A DNA stretch of 64,000 nt from assembly GCF_014490575.1 (NCBI RefSeq), contig NZ_CP061033.1:1922001-1986000 (forward strand), written 5' to 3'. Every line of letters starts with the position of its first letter. Position 1 is the first letter of the stretch. Source of the stretch: Corynebacterium zhongnanshanii. Lineage in GTDB: Bacteria > Actinomycetota > Actinomycetes > Mycobacteriales > Mycobacteriaceae. Under the pieces are notes generated by a model. That model did no database searches. It worked only from the letters and a program-made list of their open reading frames with translations, and had not been told where the DNA came from. A program made the translations under genes and the position numbers. Below, piece after piece: positions 34,771 through 44,602 of this stretch.

Positions 34771-34929
34771 GAGCAGCAGAACCCCTATATACGGTGGTGA
34801 AATGAGTCGTATTTGAACCTAGTCCGCCGATCGCGGGAACACAACCACGGCGGGTGTACGGCGACGGCTCGGGGCGGCCATCGGTGGCGGCAGCGGGCGG
34901 TGGCGTGCGCCGGCGCCAGCCGCAGCCGG

Positions 34930-36618
34930 CTACAGCCGGTCGGACAGGCGATCATCCAAGCCATCGTCGTAGCGGGTCTCCCAATCGGTCACCGCCGAGC
35001 CATCGGCCTCATCCAAGTCTTCCTCATCCAAGCCCAGGATCTCCTCTGCGCGGCGATTAAACTCCGCACCCCAACCCGCAGAATCGGTGCGGGCCAGGCC
35101 GGCGATCTCCACATGGGAGGATTCCGCACGTTCGTCGGCGGGGGCGATGCGCACCCAGATTCGGCGTCGTTTCACCATCAACGATCCCACCAGACTCAGC
35201 ACCATCAGGATGGAGAAAAACAGCACCCAGGTGGTGGTCGGATCATGCGAAATCTGCAGGTTCACGAACTCCTTCGCACCATCGAAGGTGATTTTCGTGC
35301 CATCGTCCAAGGTCACGGACTCGCCCTGGGACAGGTTCACGCGATCTAGCTTCGACAGGGAACCGTTGTGCATGCTGCGCGGATCCAAGCTGAAAATGCT
35401 CTGGGCCACGCCCGCGTCCAAGCCGGTATCACCGCGGTAGACGTCAATCGCCACCGCAGGATCCGTCATCGCAGGATAGGAAGAGGACAGGATGCTGCCG
35501 TTATCCCCCGAAAACGCCGCGGTCGGGGCGAACAGACCCTGAATGGAAATCTGCTTCTGACGCCGCTCAAACAGATCCGGGTACATGCCCGCCGGCGGAT
35601 CCCACCGCACTGCACCGGAGGACAGGAAGTTCACCAAATCATCCGGACGGAACTGGACAGTATCCGTGCGCTTCTCCCCATTCGGCCACTCGATGGTGAA
35701 CGTGGGCGCATAGCCGTGGCCCTGCAGGTACACGCGGTCGCCATACATGCGCAGCGGGTGGTTCACCTTGAGGGTCGCGGCCTCCCAGGTGTCCGAATCC
35801 TGGAACACCTGCTGGCCGTTGGCGTGGCGGATATCGGACTCGAAGTCCACAGCCTGGCCATTCGGAGTGTACTCCGCCTTGAAATCGCGCACATCCACGC
35901 AGAACGGGGACAAGCCCGTGCCATCGAACAGGGCGCCGTGGCGGAAGGAGTCAAAGTTAGACACGGCGCCATTACAGAACTGGGACTGTTCCCCGTCCGT
36001 GCCGGCGACAACAATGACCTGGCCCTCGTAGTAGGTCAGGCGCCCCACGGCCACAGCCACCAGCACGCCCACCAGGGAAAGGTGGAACACAAGGTTCGCG
36101 AACTCGCGCAGATACCCCTTCTCCGCGGACAGGGACCACTTGCCCTGCTTATCCTCCTCGGCGGGAGTCTCCGAGACATTCCAGCCCTTGAACCGCTTCC
36201 GCAGCTGCTCCTGCAGAGCCTGCGGTGCGACCGCCACCGTGCCCTCAACATGCCGAGGCATGCGGCGAAGCACCTTCGGCGCGGCCGGCGGGTTGGTGCG
36301 CAGGGCCTTGTAGTGATCCCAGGAACGCGGAATGATGCAGCCCACTAGGGAAACGAACAGCAGGACGTACACGGCGGTGAACCACGGGGAGCTGAACACG
36401 TCGAACAGGCCGATCTTGTCGAACACCTCCGCCGTTTTGCCGTTAGCCTGGATGTACTCCTCCACCTTGCCGGCGTTCAGCGAACGCTGCGGCAACAAGG
36501 CACCGGGGACAGCGGCGATCGCGACCAAGAACAAAAGAACCAGCGCGGTCTTCATTTTGGTCAGCCACTGCCAACCCTTCTTGGGAAGTCCCAGGATGCT
36601 CTTCGGCGTGAGCTGCAT
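34930..36618 (-). CDS. resB: Cytochrome c biogenesis protein ResB/Ccs1
   Basis: A 562-residue protein with three N-terminal helices (near 20-40, 80-100 and 185-205), a large extracytoplasmic domain, and a fourth helix near 475. It forms the System II synthetase with CcsB. The ATG follows GAAAGG. The C-terminal tail is acidic (LDEEDLDEADGSAV). It lies in the resA-ccdA-resB-ccsB operon. Confidence 0.93.
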   Translation of the reverse strand: MQLTPKSILGLPKKGWQWLTKMKTALVLLFLVAIAAVPGALLPQRSLNAGKVEEYIQANGKTAEVFDKIGLFDVFSSPWFTAVYVLLFVSLVGCIIPRSWDHYKALRTNPPAAPKVLRRMPRHVEGTVAVAPQALQEQLRKRFKGWNVSETPAEEDKQGKWSLSAEKGYLREFANLVFHLSLVGVLVAVAVGRLTYYEGQVIVVAGTDGEQSQFCNGAVSNFDSFRHGALFDGTGLSPFCVDVRDFKAEYTPNGQAVDFESDIRHANGQQVFQDSDTWEAATLKVNHPLRMYGDRVYLQGHGYAPTFTIEWPNGEKRTDTVQFRPDDLVNFLSSGAVRWDPPAGMYPDLFERRQKQISIQGLFAPTAAFSGDNGSILSSSYPAMTDPAVAIDVYRGDTGLDAGVAQSIFSLDPRSMHNGSLSKLDRVNLSQGESVTLDDGTKITFDGAKEFVNLQISHDPTTTWVLFFSILMVLSLVGSLMVKRRRIWVRIAPADERAESSHVEIAGLARTDSAGWGAEFNRRAEEILGLDEEDLDEADGSAVTDWETRYDDGLDDRLSDRL

Positions 36619-36689
36619 GGAAATGCCTTTCGCAGTGTGGTCGGTGGTCGCCGACGTCTCGGCGCGGTCGGGAACTAAAGCGTCACCCT

Positions 36690-37493
36690 CTAGATTGGCA
36701 GGACAACATCAGAAATGAAAACCTGGCGGATCCACTCCACCAGAATGTTCCACTGGCCGGTCAGCAGCAGCAGTCCCACGATCACCAGCAGAGCGCCGCC
36801 AATCATCTGGATGGTGCGGGAGTGCGTGCGCAGCCAGGACACGCCCGTCAGGATCTTCGAGGACCCCAGCGCCACCAGGATGAATGGCAGCCCCAGGCCC
36901 AGGCAGTAGGCCACGATCAGGATCACGCCGCGGGCGGCAGTGATACCTTCGGTGCCGGCGGCCACGGAGATGATCGCGCCCAGCGTGGGCCCGAGGCACG
37001 GGGTCCAGCCCAGTGCGAACACGCCACCCAGCAGCGGCGCGCCGGCCAGGGTGGTCCAGCGCTTGGGGTGCATGCGCTTGTCCGTCTGCAGGGGTTTGAT
37101 GAAGCCCATGAACACGATGCCCATCAGAATAGTGATCGCGCCTCCCACGCGCATGAGGAGGTCCTGGTTCATGGTGAGCGTGCCGATCACCCCGAACACC
37201 GCGGCGGTAGCCAGCACGAAGACCACCGTGAACCCCAGCACGAAGAGGAACGCCGCCAAGGCCACGCGCCCGCGTCGGGATGTCACCACGGTTCCGTGGC
37301 TGTTGAACTCCGTGTCCGCGCCCACCACACCGGCGAGGTAGGAGATGTAGCCGGGCACCAGCGGGATCACGCAGGGCGAGGCGAAGGAGACGAGCCCCGC
37401 CGCCGCGGCGACCAGGAGGGCCAGCAGGAGCGGGCCGGTGGCGGCGGTGTCCGCGAAGGTGTCGCCGATGCTGGCGAGGGTCAGGGTGTTCAC
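36690..37493 (-). CDS. ccdA: Thiol:disulfide interchange protein CcdA
   Basis: A 267-residue, six-helix DsbD-family protein. It passes electrons across the membrane to keep the cysteines of apocytochrome c and the thioredoxin ResA reduced. The two redox cysteines are in VSFASPCVIPLVPGYISYLAG and FALGWTPCLGPTLGAI. GTG start, 6 bp after the resA stop. An Asn/Gly insert with basic residues lies between helices 1 and 2 (EFNSHGTVVTSRRGR). Confidence 0.93.
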   Translation of the reverse strand: MNTLTLASIGDTFADTAATGPLLLALLVAAAAGLVSFASPCVIPLVPGYISYLAGVVGADTEFNSHGTVVTSRRGRVALAAFLFVLGFTVVFVLATAAVFGVIGTLTMNQDLLMRVGGAITILMGIVFMGFIKPLQTDKRMHPKRWTTLAGAPLLGGVFALGWTPCLGPTLGAIISVAAGTEGITAARGVILIVAYCLGLGLPFILVALGSSKILTGVSWLRTHSRTIQMIGGALLVIVGLLLLTGQWNILVEWIRQVFISDVVLPI

Positions 37494-37499
37494 GGCTGC

Positions 37500-38210
37500 T
37501 TAGGACTCCTTCGCCGGCTGCTCGTCGATCAGTGGCTCAATCACGTCCCAGAGCTCCTGATCCGTAATCTCCTTCAGGAAGACGTGCGCTGGCCGATGCT
37601 GCTTGTCCAGCACAATCGTTGTTGGAATGACCGACGCCGGAAGCCCGCCCAACGCCAGCGCCGTCTTAAATGGAGGGTCGTAGAGCGACGGGTAGGTGAT
37701 GCCGTTATCCCGTACGAAGTCCTGTGCCTTTTCACGGATGGGGTCCTTGACGTTGATGCCCAGGATGGTGCCGGCCTTGGCTTTCTCCAGTTTTTCCTGG
37801 ACGTTTTGGAGGTCGTCGGATTCGCTGCGGCATGGGCCGCACCATTGACCCCAGGAGTTCAGGACTACGATCTGGCCGTCGAAGTCGGACAGGGAGATCT
37901 CCGAGTCATCCAGGAGGTCCTTGCCGCTGAAGTTCTGGATGGGTTTGCGCTCCCCTTCGGGGTAGCTGATGGAGGTTTTCCCGCCGGGGGAAACGAACTC
38001 GAACGTGCCGCCCACGGCCACGGCGTCCGTGCCGGCGGTGGTGTTGTCGCCGCACGCGGCGAGGCTGAGGGTGGTGGCGGTGGCGAGGAGTGCTGCCGCC
38101 GCGGCTTTGGTGGCGCGGCGGGGCGCAGCGTTGTTGCGCGGCGTGGCGTTGTTGCGCGGCGCGGTGGTGTTCGGCGCAGCGGCCTCGCCGCGCGTTGTGG
38201 CGTTAAACAT
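37500..38210 (-). CDS. resA: Thioredoxin-like lipoprotein ResA
   Basis: A 236-residue membrane-anchored TlpA/ResA-type thioredoxin. The active site is WGQWCGPCRSESDDLQ. A lipobox (LSLAAC) lies at about residues 49-54. Before it comes an unusual N-terminal extension with repeated PRNN units, so the signal peptide begins late. ATG at 38210 overlaps the phosphatase gene by 8 bp; an ATG at 38228 is also possible. It reduces apocytochrome c for haem attachment, fed by CcdA. Confidence 0.88.
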   Translation of the reverse strand: MFNATTRGEAAAPNTTAPRNNATPRNNAAPRRATKAAAAALLATATTLSLAACGDNTTAGTDAVAVGGTFEFVSPGGKTSISYPEGERKPIQNFSGKDLLDDSEISLSDFDGQIVVLNSWGQWCGPCRSESDDLQNVQEKLEKAKAGTILGINVKDPIREKAQDFVRDNGITYPSLYDPPFKTALALGGLPASVIPTTIVLDKQHRPAHVFLKEITDQELWDVIEPLIDEQPAKES

Positions 38211-38808
38211 CTTGAGCTGGCTCCGCATAGAAGATATCGGTCAGGTCACTGCCATCGAACACCAGGGATGTCACGGACGCCAAATTGCACTGCCGGGCGG
38301 CCGGATTGTGGGCCAGCGGCAGTCCCTGGGCGTCCCTCTGGATCATGACGATCGGCAGCTGGTGGGAGACGATCACGGCCTCATGGCCCAGAGCGGTCAC
38401 GCGTGCGGTGTCGATGGCCTCCCACATGCGATCGCGGATCTCCGTGTACGGCTCGCCCCAGCTGGGCTTCGCGGGGTTGGCGAGCATGGGCCAGCGCTTC
38501 GGGTTCCACAGAGCGCTGCGCGGCCCCTTGATGTGCAGTCCCTCCAGGTCATTGCCGGCTTCGAGGACGCGCTCGTCAGTGACGATGTCCAGCCCCAGCT
38601 TCTGTGCGAAGGGTGCCGCGGTCTCCTGGGCACGCTGCAGCGGGGAGGCGACCAGCAGGGTCACGTCGTGCCCCGCCAGTTCGTCGGAGGTCACGTCCGC
38701 CATCTTCTGGCCTCGGGTGGACAGGCGGTAGCCGGGCAGGCGTCCGTACAGAATCTTCTGCGGATTGTGTACTTCTCCGTGCCGGACGAGGTGAACGATT
38801 GTTGCCAT
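38203..38808 (-). CDS. Histidine phosphatase family protein
   Basis: A 201-residue phosphoglycerate-mutase-like phosphatase. The phospho-acceptor His is in VHLVRHGEVHNPQ, followed by YGRLPGYRLSTRG; the second-half ALGHEAVIVSHQLPI carries the other His. In mycobacteria the equivalent (Rv0525) sits at the same place between hemL and the ccs genes. The substrate is unknown. A possible leaderless promoter precedes it. Confidence 0.85.
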   Translation of the reverse strand: MATIVHLVRHGEVHNPQKILYGRLPGYRLSTRGQKMADVTSDELAGHDVTLLVASPLQRAQETAAPFAQKLGLDIVTDERVLEAGNDLEGLHIKGPRSALWNPKRWPMLANPAKPSWGEPYTEIRDRMWEAIDTARVTALGHEAVIVSHQLPIVMIQRDAQGLPLAHNPAARQCNLASVTSLVFDGSDLTDIFYAEPAQDV

Positions 38809-38816
38809 GGTTGTTC

Positions 38817-38822
38817 AGCCTA
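38817..38822 (-). promoter_or_regulatory. -10 element of the phosphatase-res operon
   Basis: TAGGCT on the minus strand, 8 bases before the ATG at 38808, in the 33-bp gap after hemL. Confidence 0.45.
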
Positions 38823-38841
38823 CCTGTTTGGGCTCGGTGCT

Positions 38842-40197
38842 CTAATTTCCGGGGCGCGTCGCCGTTGCTGCAGCTCGTGCGGCGCTACCTGCGGCCTGCT
38901 CCAGACGCTCGAAGTCAGCGTCCGTCAGCGCGGTGGACACGAACCAGGTCTCGTACACGCTCGGCGGCGCGAACACTCCTCCGTCCAGCAGCGCGTGGAA
39001 GAACGCGGGGTAACGCCAGGTATCGGCGGCCTGCATGTCCGCGAAGTTGGTGCCCTCTCCTTCGGCGAAGCGGAAGGAGAACATGTTCCCGGCGCGTTGC
39101 ACGTGGTGCGCCACGGATTCGCGGGCCAGTGCCTCGGAGACGATGCTGGACACGCGCTGCGCGTTGGCGTCCAGGGTGGTGTAGACCTCTGGGGTGGCGA
39201 ACTTCAAGGACGCCAGGCCGGAGGCCACGGCCACGGGGTTTCCGCTGAGCGTTCCGGCTTGGTACACGGGGCCGGCTGGCGCCAGGTGGTCCATGATGTC
39301 CGCGCGTCCTCCGAAGGCGGCCGCGGGCAGGCCACCGGAGACGACCTTGCCGAAGGTGGTGAGGTCGCCGGCTACCTGGTCTTTGCCGAACCAGCCGCTG
39401 TGGCTCACGCGGAATCCGGTCATCACTTCGTCGACGATCAGCAGCGCGCCGTGGGCGTGGGCTACTTCTTTGAGCTGGGCGTTGAAGGACGTCTGCTCGG
39501 CCTCACCGTCGGCAGCTCCGTCGGCAGAGTGCAGCGGCGTGACCGTGCCCATGTTTCCGGCGGCGGCTTCCACGATCACCGCGGCGATCTCACCGGGGTG
39601 CGCCTCAAACACTGCCTTGACTGCCTCGATATCGCGGTAGGGCGCCACCACCGTATCCGACGCCGCGGCCTTCGTAATTCCCGGCGAATCCGGCAAGCCG
39701 AAGGTAGCCACTCCGGAGCCTGCCGCGACTAGAAGGGAGTCCACGTGCCCGTGGTAGCAACCTTCGAACTTCAGGATCTTGTCGCGTCCGGTGAAGCCGC
39801 GGGCCAGGCGGACTGCGGACATGGTGGCTTCCGTGCCGGAGTTCACCAGGCGCACCTTGTCCACGGAGGTTCGGGAGACGATCTCCTCAACCAGATCAAC
39901 CTCCATGGAGGTTGGCGCGCCATAGGACAGGCCCTTGGACGCCGCCTGGTGCACGGCGTCCACAATCTCGGGCTTGGCGTGGCCGTGGATCATGGGCCCC
40001 CAGGAGCAGATGAGGTCCACGTAGGTGTTTCCATCTTCGTCGTGCAGGTGGCTGCCGTTGGCGTGCGTGATGAAGGGGGCGGTGCCGCCGACGGATCCGA
40101 AGGCTCGGACGGGGGAGTTCACGCCACCGGGAATGACCGTGCGGGCGCGTTCCATCGCGGCGGCGCTGTTGGTGTGGTTCAGGTGTGCGGTACTCAT
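38842..40197 (-). CDS. hemL: Glutamate-1-semialdehyde 2,1-aminomutase
   Basis: A 451-residue PLP enzyme that makes 5-aminolevulinate in the C5 haem pathway. [42 protein letters not shown] and the PLP-lysine motif [18 protein letters not shown] are all present. It uses the product of HemA (53490). Its usual neighbours hemE and hemY are not upstream; a P-type-ATPase-like gene is, 69 bp away. Confidence 0.95.
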   Translation of the reverse strand: MSTAHLNHTNSAAAMERARTVIPGGVNSPVRAFGSVGGTAPFITHANGSHLHDEDGNTYVDLICSWGPMIHGHAKPEIVDAVHQAASKGLSYGAPTSMEVDLVEEIVSRTSVDKVRLVNSGTEATMSAVRLARGFTGRDKILKFEGCYHGHVDSLLVAAGSGVATFGLPDSPGITKAAASDTVVAPYRDIEAVKAVFEAHPGEIAAVIVEAAAGNMGTVTPLHSADGAADGEAEQTSFNAQLKEVAHAHGALLIVDEVMTGFRVSHSGWFGKDQVAGDLTTFGKVVSGGLPAAAFGGRADIMDHLAPAGPVYQAGTLSGNPVAVASGLASLKFATPEVYTTLDANAQRVSSIVSEALARESVAHHVQRAGNMFSFRFAEGEGTNFADMQAADTWRYPAFFHALLDGGVFAPPSVYETWFVSTALTDADFERLEQAAGSAARAAATATRPGN

Positions 40198-40266
40198 GGG
40201 TTTTGTGTGTCCTTACAGTCTGTTGTGTGGGCTTACAGTGCTCTCAGTGCTTTCCAGCCTGCCAGT

Positions 40267-43005
40267 CTACCGCTCGGAGGCATCGGCCTCCGCGGCGTCT
40301 CGCTGAGCGAACTCGATCGCCTCGGCGCGCAGCTTGCTGCGCTTGCGCATCTCCCTCAAGTCCCGGAACTGCGCCACCCAGGACTGCCAGGCGTGTGTGC
40401 TGCGCAGCATGGTGCGCGCGTAGCTGCGGCGCAGAATACGGGCGGAGCGGAACTCGATCAGCGAGGAGCTGGCCAACATGCACAGCGTGGCCAGCAGCGG
40501 GTTCAGCAGGCCACACATCGCCAGCACCAACGTGACGATGTTGTAGCCCCAAGACAGCCAGATGTTCCAGTCCACGGTGTTGCGGATGTGGCGCACCAGG
40601 TTCACGATCTCGGGCACGGCCTCCACATCTTCGCGCAGCAGCACCACGTCGGCCGCGCCGTCGATCTCGGCGGCCACGGCGTCGACCCTATCGGCGGAAC
40701 CCATCAGGATGCCGATATCGGCCACCCGCAGTGCCCCCAGCACATCCTGGTCCCCGACCATGCCCACGGACACGCCCTGGGAGTGCAGCGCACGCACGGT
40801 CGCTTCCTTACGGTTCGGCGAGATTCCCGCCAGGACCGTGGAAATGCCCACGGAGTCAGCCAGGCGCCGGGCCACAGGATAGGGGTCGCGCGAGAGCATG
40901 TAGGTCTCCAGCCCCAGCTCCTCAAGTTTGTCGATGGCCTGTGGGGCGTCGTCCTTAAAGCTATCGGCGAGGTTGATCACGCCGCGGTCCTTGCCCTTCC
41001 AGCTCACCACCACGGGGGATCCGCCGGATTCCACAGCGGCGGCCAGGCGGCTATCGCGCAACTCGCCCACTCCGCTGGGGCGCCAGAGGCGGGCCGGGAC
41101 GTTGCGCATTTCCCCGTTGATGGGGATCTCGATTACGCCCTCGAACACGCCGCCTTGGGTGATGGTGACGTCCCCGATCTCCAGCCAGTTCGGCACCTCA
41201 TCGCCGCCCGCCGACGCGTCCCTGGCTTCGCGGTCGGCCCGCACGATCGCCTTCGATACTGCGTGCTTGGACTCCATCACCAGCGCCGACGCCACGCGCA
41301 ACACCAAATCCGGATTCTCGCCCTGAGCGGCCGTAATGCCAATCACCTGCATCGGCCCGTGTGTCAAGGTGCCCACGCGGTTGAACACCATGGACTCCAC
41401 CTGAGCCAAGTTGTGGATGGTGGTAGTGTCCCGCAACAGCGCGCCCTCCGTGGCCGCGCGCCACAGGCCCAGGCGCAGAGCCAGCGGCGCGGACATCGCC
41501 AGCGCCACGGGCGCGACCGTCGCCAGCACTGACAGGCTTGTGGCCATCGCGGCATCCACCGATTCGGTGATGAGCCACCAGATCCCAAAGGCAATGAGCG
41601 CGAACAGCAGCGCCCACGGCACCAGCAAACTCGCCGAGCGCGTGGACAGCTGGGCCAGGCGGTTTTCATCACGAGCCGCGTTCAGCACCCAGCGGTGCAT
41701 GGACGCCAAACGGGTTTTGGAGCCCGTCTTCACCGTGCGGCACTTCAGAGTGGCGCCGTGGTTGCGTGCCCCGGCGTAGACAATGTCATTGACGGACACC
41801 TCCCGCACGCGGTGCAGGCCGCCCACCGGCCCCATGTCCACCAGAGACTTTCCACTGATCACTTCGCAATCCGCCGGGAAGGTCATGCCGTTGGGAATCA
41901 GGATGTCATCACCGGTGCGGATCTCCCCCACCGTGATGTCCTTCTTCGTGGCCTTACCCTTCTTATCCTTACGGTCCTTACGCACCACCGTGACCGTGTC
42001 GTGCGGGGAAATCGCCAGAACATTCAGGAGGGTGCGCCCGCGCAACGTGTTCCGGCGGGACAACAGCCGCCCGATCAGCAGCAGAATCGTCGCGCCGCAC
42101 GCCACGTCGAAAAACAGGGAGCCCTCATACTCGGGGGAGCTCCAGGTGGCGGCCAGCAAGATCTGCTGGCTCTTCCACCCCACATCGCCCACATGCGTGG
42201 TAACCAGCTGGTAAATCGAAAACAAATACGCCAATGCAATCGCCGCAGAACTGGCCGAGTCCAGCGCCGACATTCCCCGCCGCAGGCCACCCAACGCCGC
42301 GCGGTGGAACGGCCACGCAGACCACAGCACCACCGGCGTGGCCAAAGCCAGGCACACCCACTGCCAATAGTCGAATTGCAGGCTGCCCACCAACTGCAGC
42401 ACAATCACCGGCACACCCAGCAGTATCGCCACCACCAGGCGCGTCTTCGTAATCAGCTCACGGGCCGTAAACAACACCTCAGTGCTCTCAAAGGGGCGGC
42501 TTTTGCTTAAGAGAACTTGGGCGTCGTTTTGTCTTTTCATCCTCTCCGCAGCAGCCCACGCACGTCGATGGGCATCCACGTTACGGCGAGCACGGGGCGC
42601 ATTGGGGCGCTCCATCCGGGCAATGCGGCGGCGCAGGGAGGAATCGGACATCCACGCGTCCACGCCAAGGTCAAGGAACACCTGCTCGATCTGGGTCAGG
42701 TTAATGCTATCCGGGGCGGTGATCCACACCTGCTTGGTGCCGTAGACCACCACGGCTTCCACCCCATCGATCTCGTTGAGAGCATCCTGAAGCTTCGTCG
42801 CCGAGACGGCAGATTCAAACGTCTCCACGTTGTACGCCAGGCTGGTCAGGCCGCGGCCATGCATCCTCTGGAGCGAATCATGTTCTTCGCTGGAATAGTG
42901 CGCGGCGGGCGCAAGATCCTCCCCGCTCAGGCCCGCGGAGCGCGCGGCCTCTCGGGCTTGCTTAATTGCCTGATCGACTTTCAGGAGCTCATTGTTGTCA
43001 GCCAT
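40267..43005 (-). CDS. Degenerate P1B-type ATPase-like protein
   Basis: A 912-residue protein with the full P1B-ATPase layout: an HMA-like N-terminal domain without CxxC (about 50-117), eight helices, actuator, phosphorylation and nucleotide domains. Every catalytic motif is changed. DKTGT reads NRVGT (N542 replaces the phosphorylated Asp), the metal-binding CPC reads A498-P499-V500, the actuator TGE is missing (MGPVGG near 391), HP reads H581-A582, GDGxND reads GDQDVL (751-756), and TGDN reads SRDP. It cannot work as a pump, but the frame is intact and long. ATG at 43005 overlaps the upstream stop by one base. Operon with two membrane proteins; next to hemL. Confidence 0.85.
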   Translation of the reverse strand: MADNNELLKVDQAIKQAREAARSAGLSGEDLAPAAHYSSEEHDSLQRMHGRGLTSLAYNVETFESAVSATKLQDALNEIDGVEAVVVYGTKQVWITAPDSINLTQIEQVFLDLGVDAWMSDSSLRRRIARMERPNAPRARRNVDAHRRAWAAAERMKRQNDAQVLLSKSRPFESTEVLFTARELITKTRLVVAILLGVPVIVLQLVGSLQFDYWQWVCLALATPVVLWSAWPFHRAALGGLRRGMSALDSASSAAIALAYLFSIYQLVTTHVGDVGWKSQQILLAATWSSPEYEGSLFFDVACGATILLLIGRLLSRRNTLRGRTLLNVLAISPHDTVTVVRKDRKDKKGKATKKDITVGEIRTGDDILIPNGMTFPADCEVISGKSLVDMGPVGGLHRVREVSVNDIVYAGARNHGATLKCRTVKTGSKTRLASMHRWVLNAARDENRLAQLSTRSASLLVPWALLFALIAFGIWWLITESVDAAMATSLSVLATVAPVALAMSAPLALRLGLWRAATEGALLRDTTTIHNLAQVESMVFNRVGTLTHGPMQVIGITAAQGENPDLVLRVASALVMESKHAVSKAIVRADREARDASAGGDEVPNWLEIGDVTITQGGVFEGVIEIPINGEMRNVPARLWRPSGVGELRDSRLAAAVESGGSPVVVSWKGKDRGVINLADSFKDDAPQAIDKLEELGLETYMLSRDPYPVARRLADSVGISTVLAGISPNRKEATVRALHSQGVSVGMVGDQDVLGALRVADIGILMGSADRVDAVAAEIDGAADVVLLREDVEAVPEIVNLVRHIRNTVDWNIWLSWGYNIVTLVLAMCGLLNPLLATLCMLASSSLIEFRSARILRRSYARTMLRSTHAWQSWVAQFRDLREMRKRSKLRAEAIEFAQRDAAEADASER

Positions 43006-43526
43006 TAGCTCGACGTGTCCTCTTGATGTTGCTCGAGGCGGTGACCCGCGTCGAAATAGGGATCCGACGCCGGCCTCCATGCCAACAGATTCGCCACCGC
43101 CAAGCCTAGTGCGAGGAGAGCCTGGCCCGGTCCGGTGAACTGGAAAACCCAGCCCGCGAGCATGAAGAACATGCCGAGGGCACTGCACCACAGCACCAGG
43201 CGGCGCTTGCCACGATAGCCGTCCTTCACCCCCGTGGAGAGCGCGGCGACAACCAAGCCGACCACGATATTGATCACGCCGAGGATGCGGACGTTCTGAC
43301 GCACGAAGTTCATTCTGTCGGCTTCTTCAGGGGTGAGGGGTTCCCGATCCCAATGGGCCGTGACGAGGAAGAAGCCGCTGAGGATCATGAACGCAGCGAT
43401 GACGAGGAAGAACACGAACGCGGCGATGACGGTTCCTGGGGTGGGGTCGCCCGGGGCCCACTTATTCGTGGCCCGGTTCTTGTCGCCGGAACCGTCGCGG
43501 TATAGGGAGGGGAACATCGAGGTCAT
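43005..43526 (-). CDS. Four-helix membrane protein
   Basis: A 173-residue protein with about four helices (near 33-55, 80-97, 108-128 and 130-148) and a hydrophilic end. It fits the position of Rv0514-type membrane proteins between hemB and hemL. No motif gives a function. It overlaps the upstream gene by 4 bp and the P-type-ATPase-like gene by one base, so the three are translated together. Confidence 0.75.
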   Translation of the reverse strand: MTSMFPSLYRDGSGDKNRATNKWAPGDPTPGTVIAAFVFFLVIAAFMILSGFFLVTAHWDREPLTPEEADRMNFVRQNVRILGVINIVVGLVVAALSTGVKDGYRGKRRLVLWCSALGMFFMLAGWVFQFTGPGQALLALGLAVANLLAWRPASDPYFDAGHRLEQHQEDTSS

Positions 43527-44404
43527 GGGCGGTGATTGTTCTGGTGGTTGTTGTGGTGAGTGTTCGGGTGGTTGCTCTGGTTGTTCTGTTGGTTGTCGGG
43601 GTTTTTCCGAGTGTTGCGGCGCTGTCCGTCCTTCTCCGCTTTCTTCTTATCTTTTAGCTTCTTCTGCTCTTCTTCGTATTTCTGCAGTTCCTTGCGGTAC
43701 TCCTGGAACTCCTTATTCGACGGCATTCCTAACCATTCCGCGTTACTTGGGCGAGTCATAAAGTACAGACCCAGGACCGCAGTCACACCAGAGAGGATGG
43801 TGAACACCCCGGCCATCAGAGCTAGCAGCACGTTCATGGAGTTCGGCGCGCTGCTGAACACCACCATCACGGCGCTAAGACCGAGGTACAGCGAACCCAC
43901 GGAGAGGAACATGCGCGAGTAGTTGCCACCGCGACCGGCGCGCCACGCCAGCCAGGCGCACACCAGCGGCACGAAGATCAGCCATCCCGTCATGGTGATG
44001 TTCGTCATCGTCACCACGTGGGAGATGCTTTCCTCCTCGGACATGCCCGTAAGGTGAGCCAGCTGGCCAATCCCTAAGCCCCCATTGCCGTCCTCCAGTT
44101 GCTTCTTCACCTCGGCGTGCAGCGCGCGACTGTCCATAATGTTCGCGGTGAACTGCACCAGCGCATGCCCAATCTGAAAAAGGGCTGTGATCAGCCATGC
44201 CCCCACGCCCCACTGCACGTTCTGTGGGGCTTCCTTAAGATTCTTCGCCAGGCCGTCGGGGCGGCCCACCTTCGGCGGCTTCGGAGGAGTCGGCTCCTCA
44301 CTAGAGGTGCCGCTGCCGCGACGAGGCGAGCCACCGGGCTGTTGGCCGCGAGGGGGAGCCGGTTGGTGGTAAGGGTTCTGCTGTGAGTTCTGCGTGGTGT
44401 TCAT
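43523..44404 (-). CDS. Membrane protein with charged ends (Rv0513-like)
   Basis: A 293-residue protein. A Pro/Gln/Gly-rich N-terminus of 45 residues is followed by about four helices and then by a Lys/Glu-rich coiled segment (YRKELQKYEEEQKKLKDKKKAEKDG) and an Asn/His-rich repeat tail. It is the first gene of the three-gene unit with the degenerate ATPase. Function unknown. Confidence 0.7.
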   Translation of the reverse strand: MNTTQNSQQNPYHQPAPPRGQQPGGSPRRGSGTSSEEPTPPKPPKVGRPDGLAKNLKEAPQNVQWGVGAWLITALFQIGHALVQFTANIMDSRALHAEVKKQLEDGNGGLGIGQLAHLTGMSEEESISHVVTMTNITMTGWLIFVPLVCAWLAWRAGRGGNYSRMFLSVGSLYLGLSAVMVVFSSAPNSMNVLLALMAGVFTILSGVTAVLGLYFMTRPSNAEWLGMPSNKEFQEYRKELQKYEEEQKKLKDKKKAEKDGQRRNTRKNPDNQQNNQSNHPNTHHNNHQNNHRP

Positions 44405-44602
44405 ACTCGCTATAGCCTATCGGACTTGTCCTACAGCCACCGATCGGTGTGCGCTGACGGACTGGGGCGAGCGCGGGCAGGCGCGGTGTGCGAAGCCATC
44501 GGCGCTCTGCAGAGCTAGAAGACAGGCTGAACCTATGTACTAGGTGGTAGTTGGTGTACTAAGGTATCTGTGAGTAAGTCACTCACACGTAACGGAAACC
44601 AG

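Noticed and set aside
40267..43191. N-terminal 62-residue extension of the degenerate ATPase
   Set aside because: It overlaps the upstream membrane-protein gene; ATG at 43005 with the 1-bp stop/start overlap is the better start.
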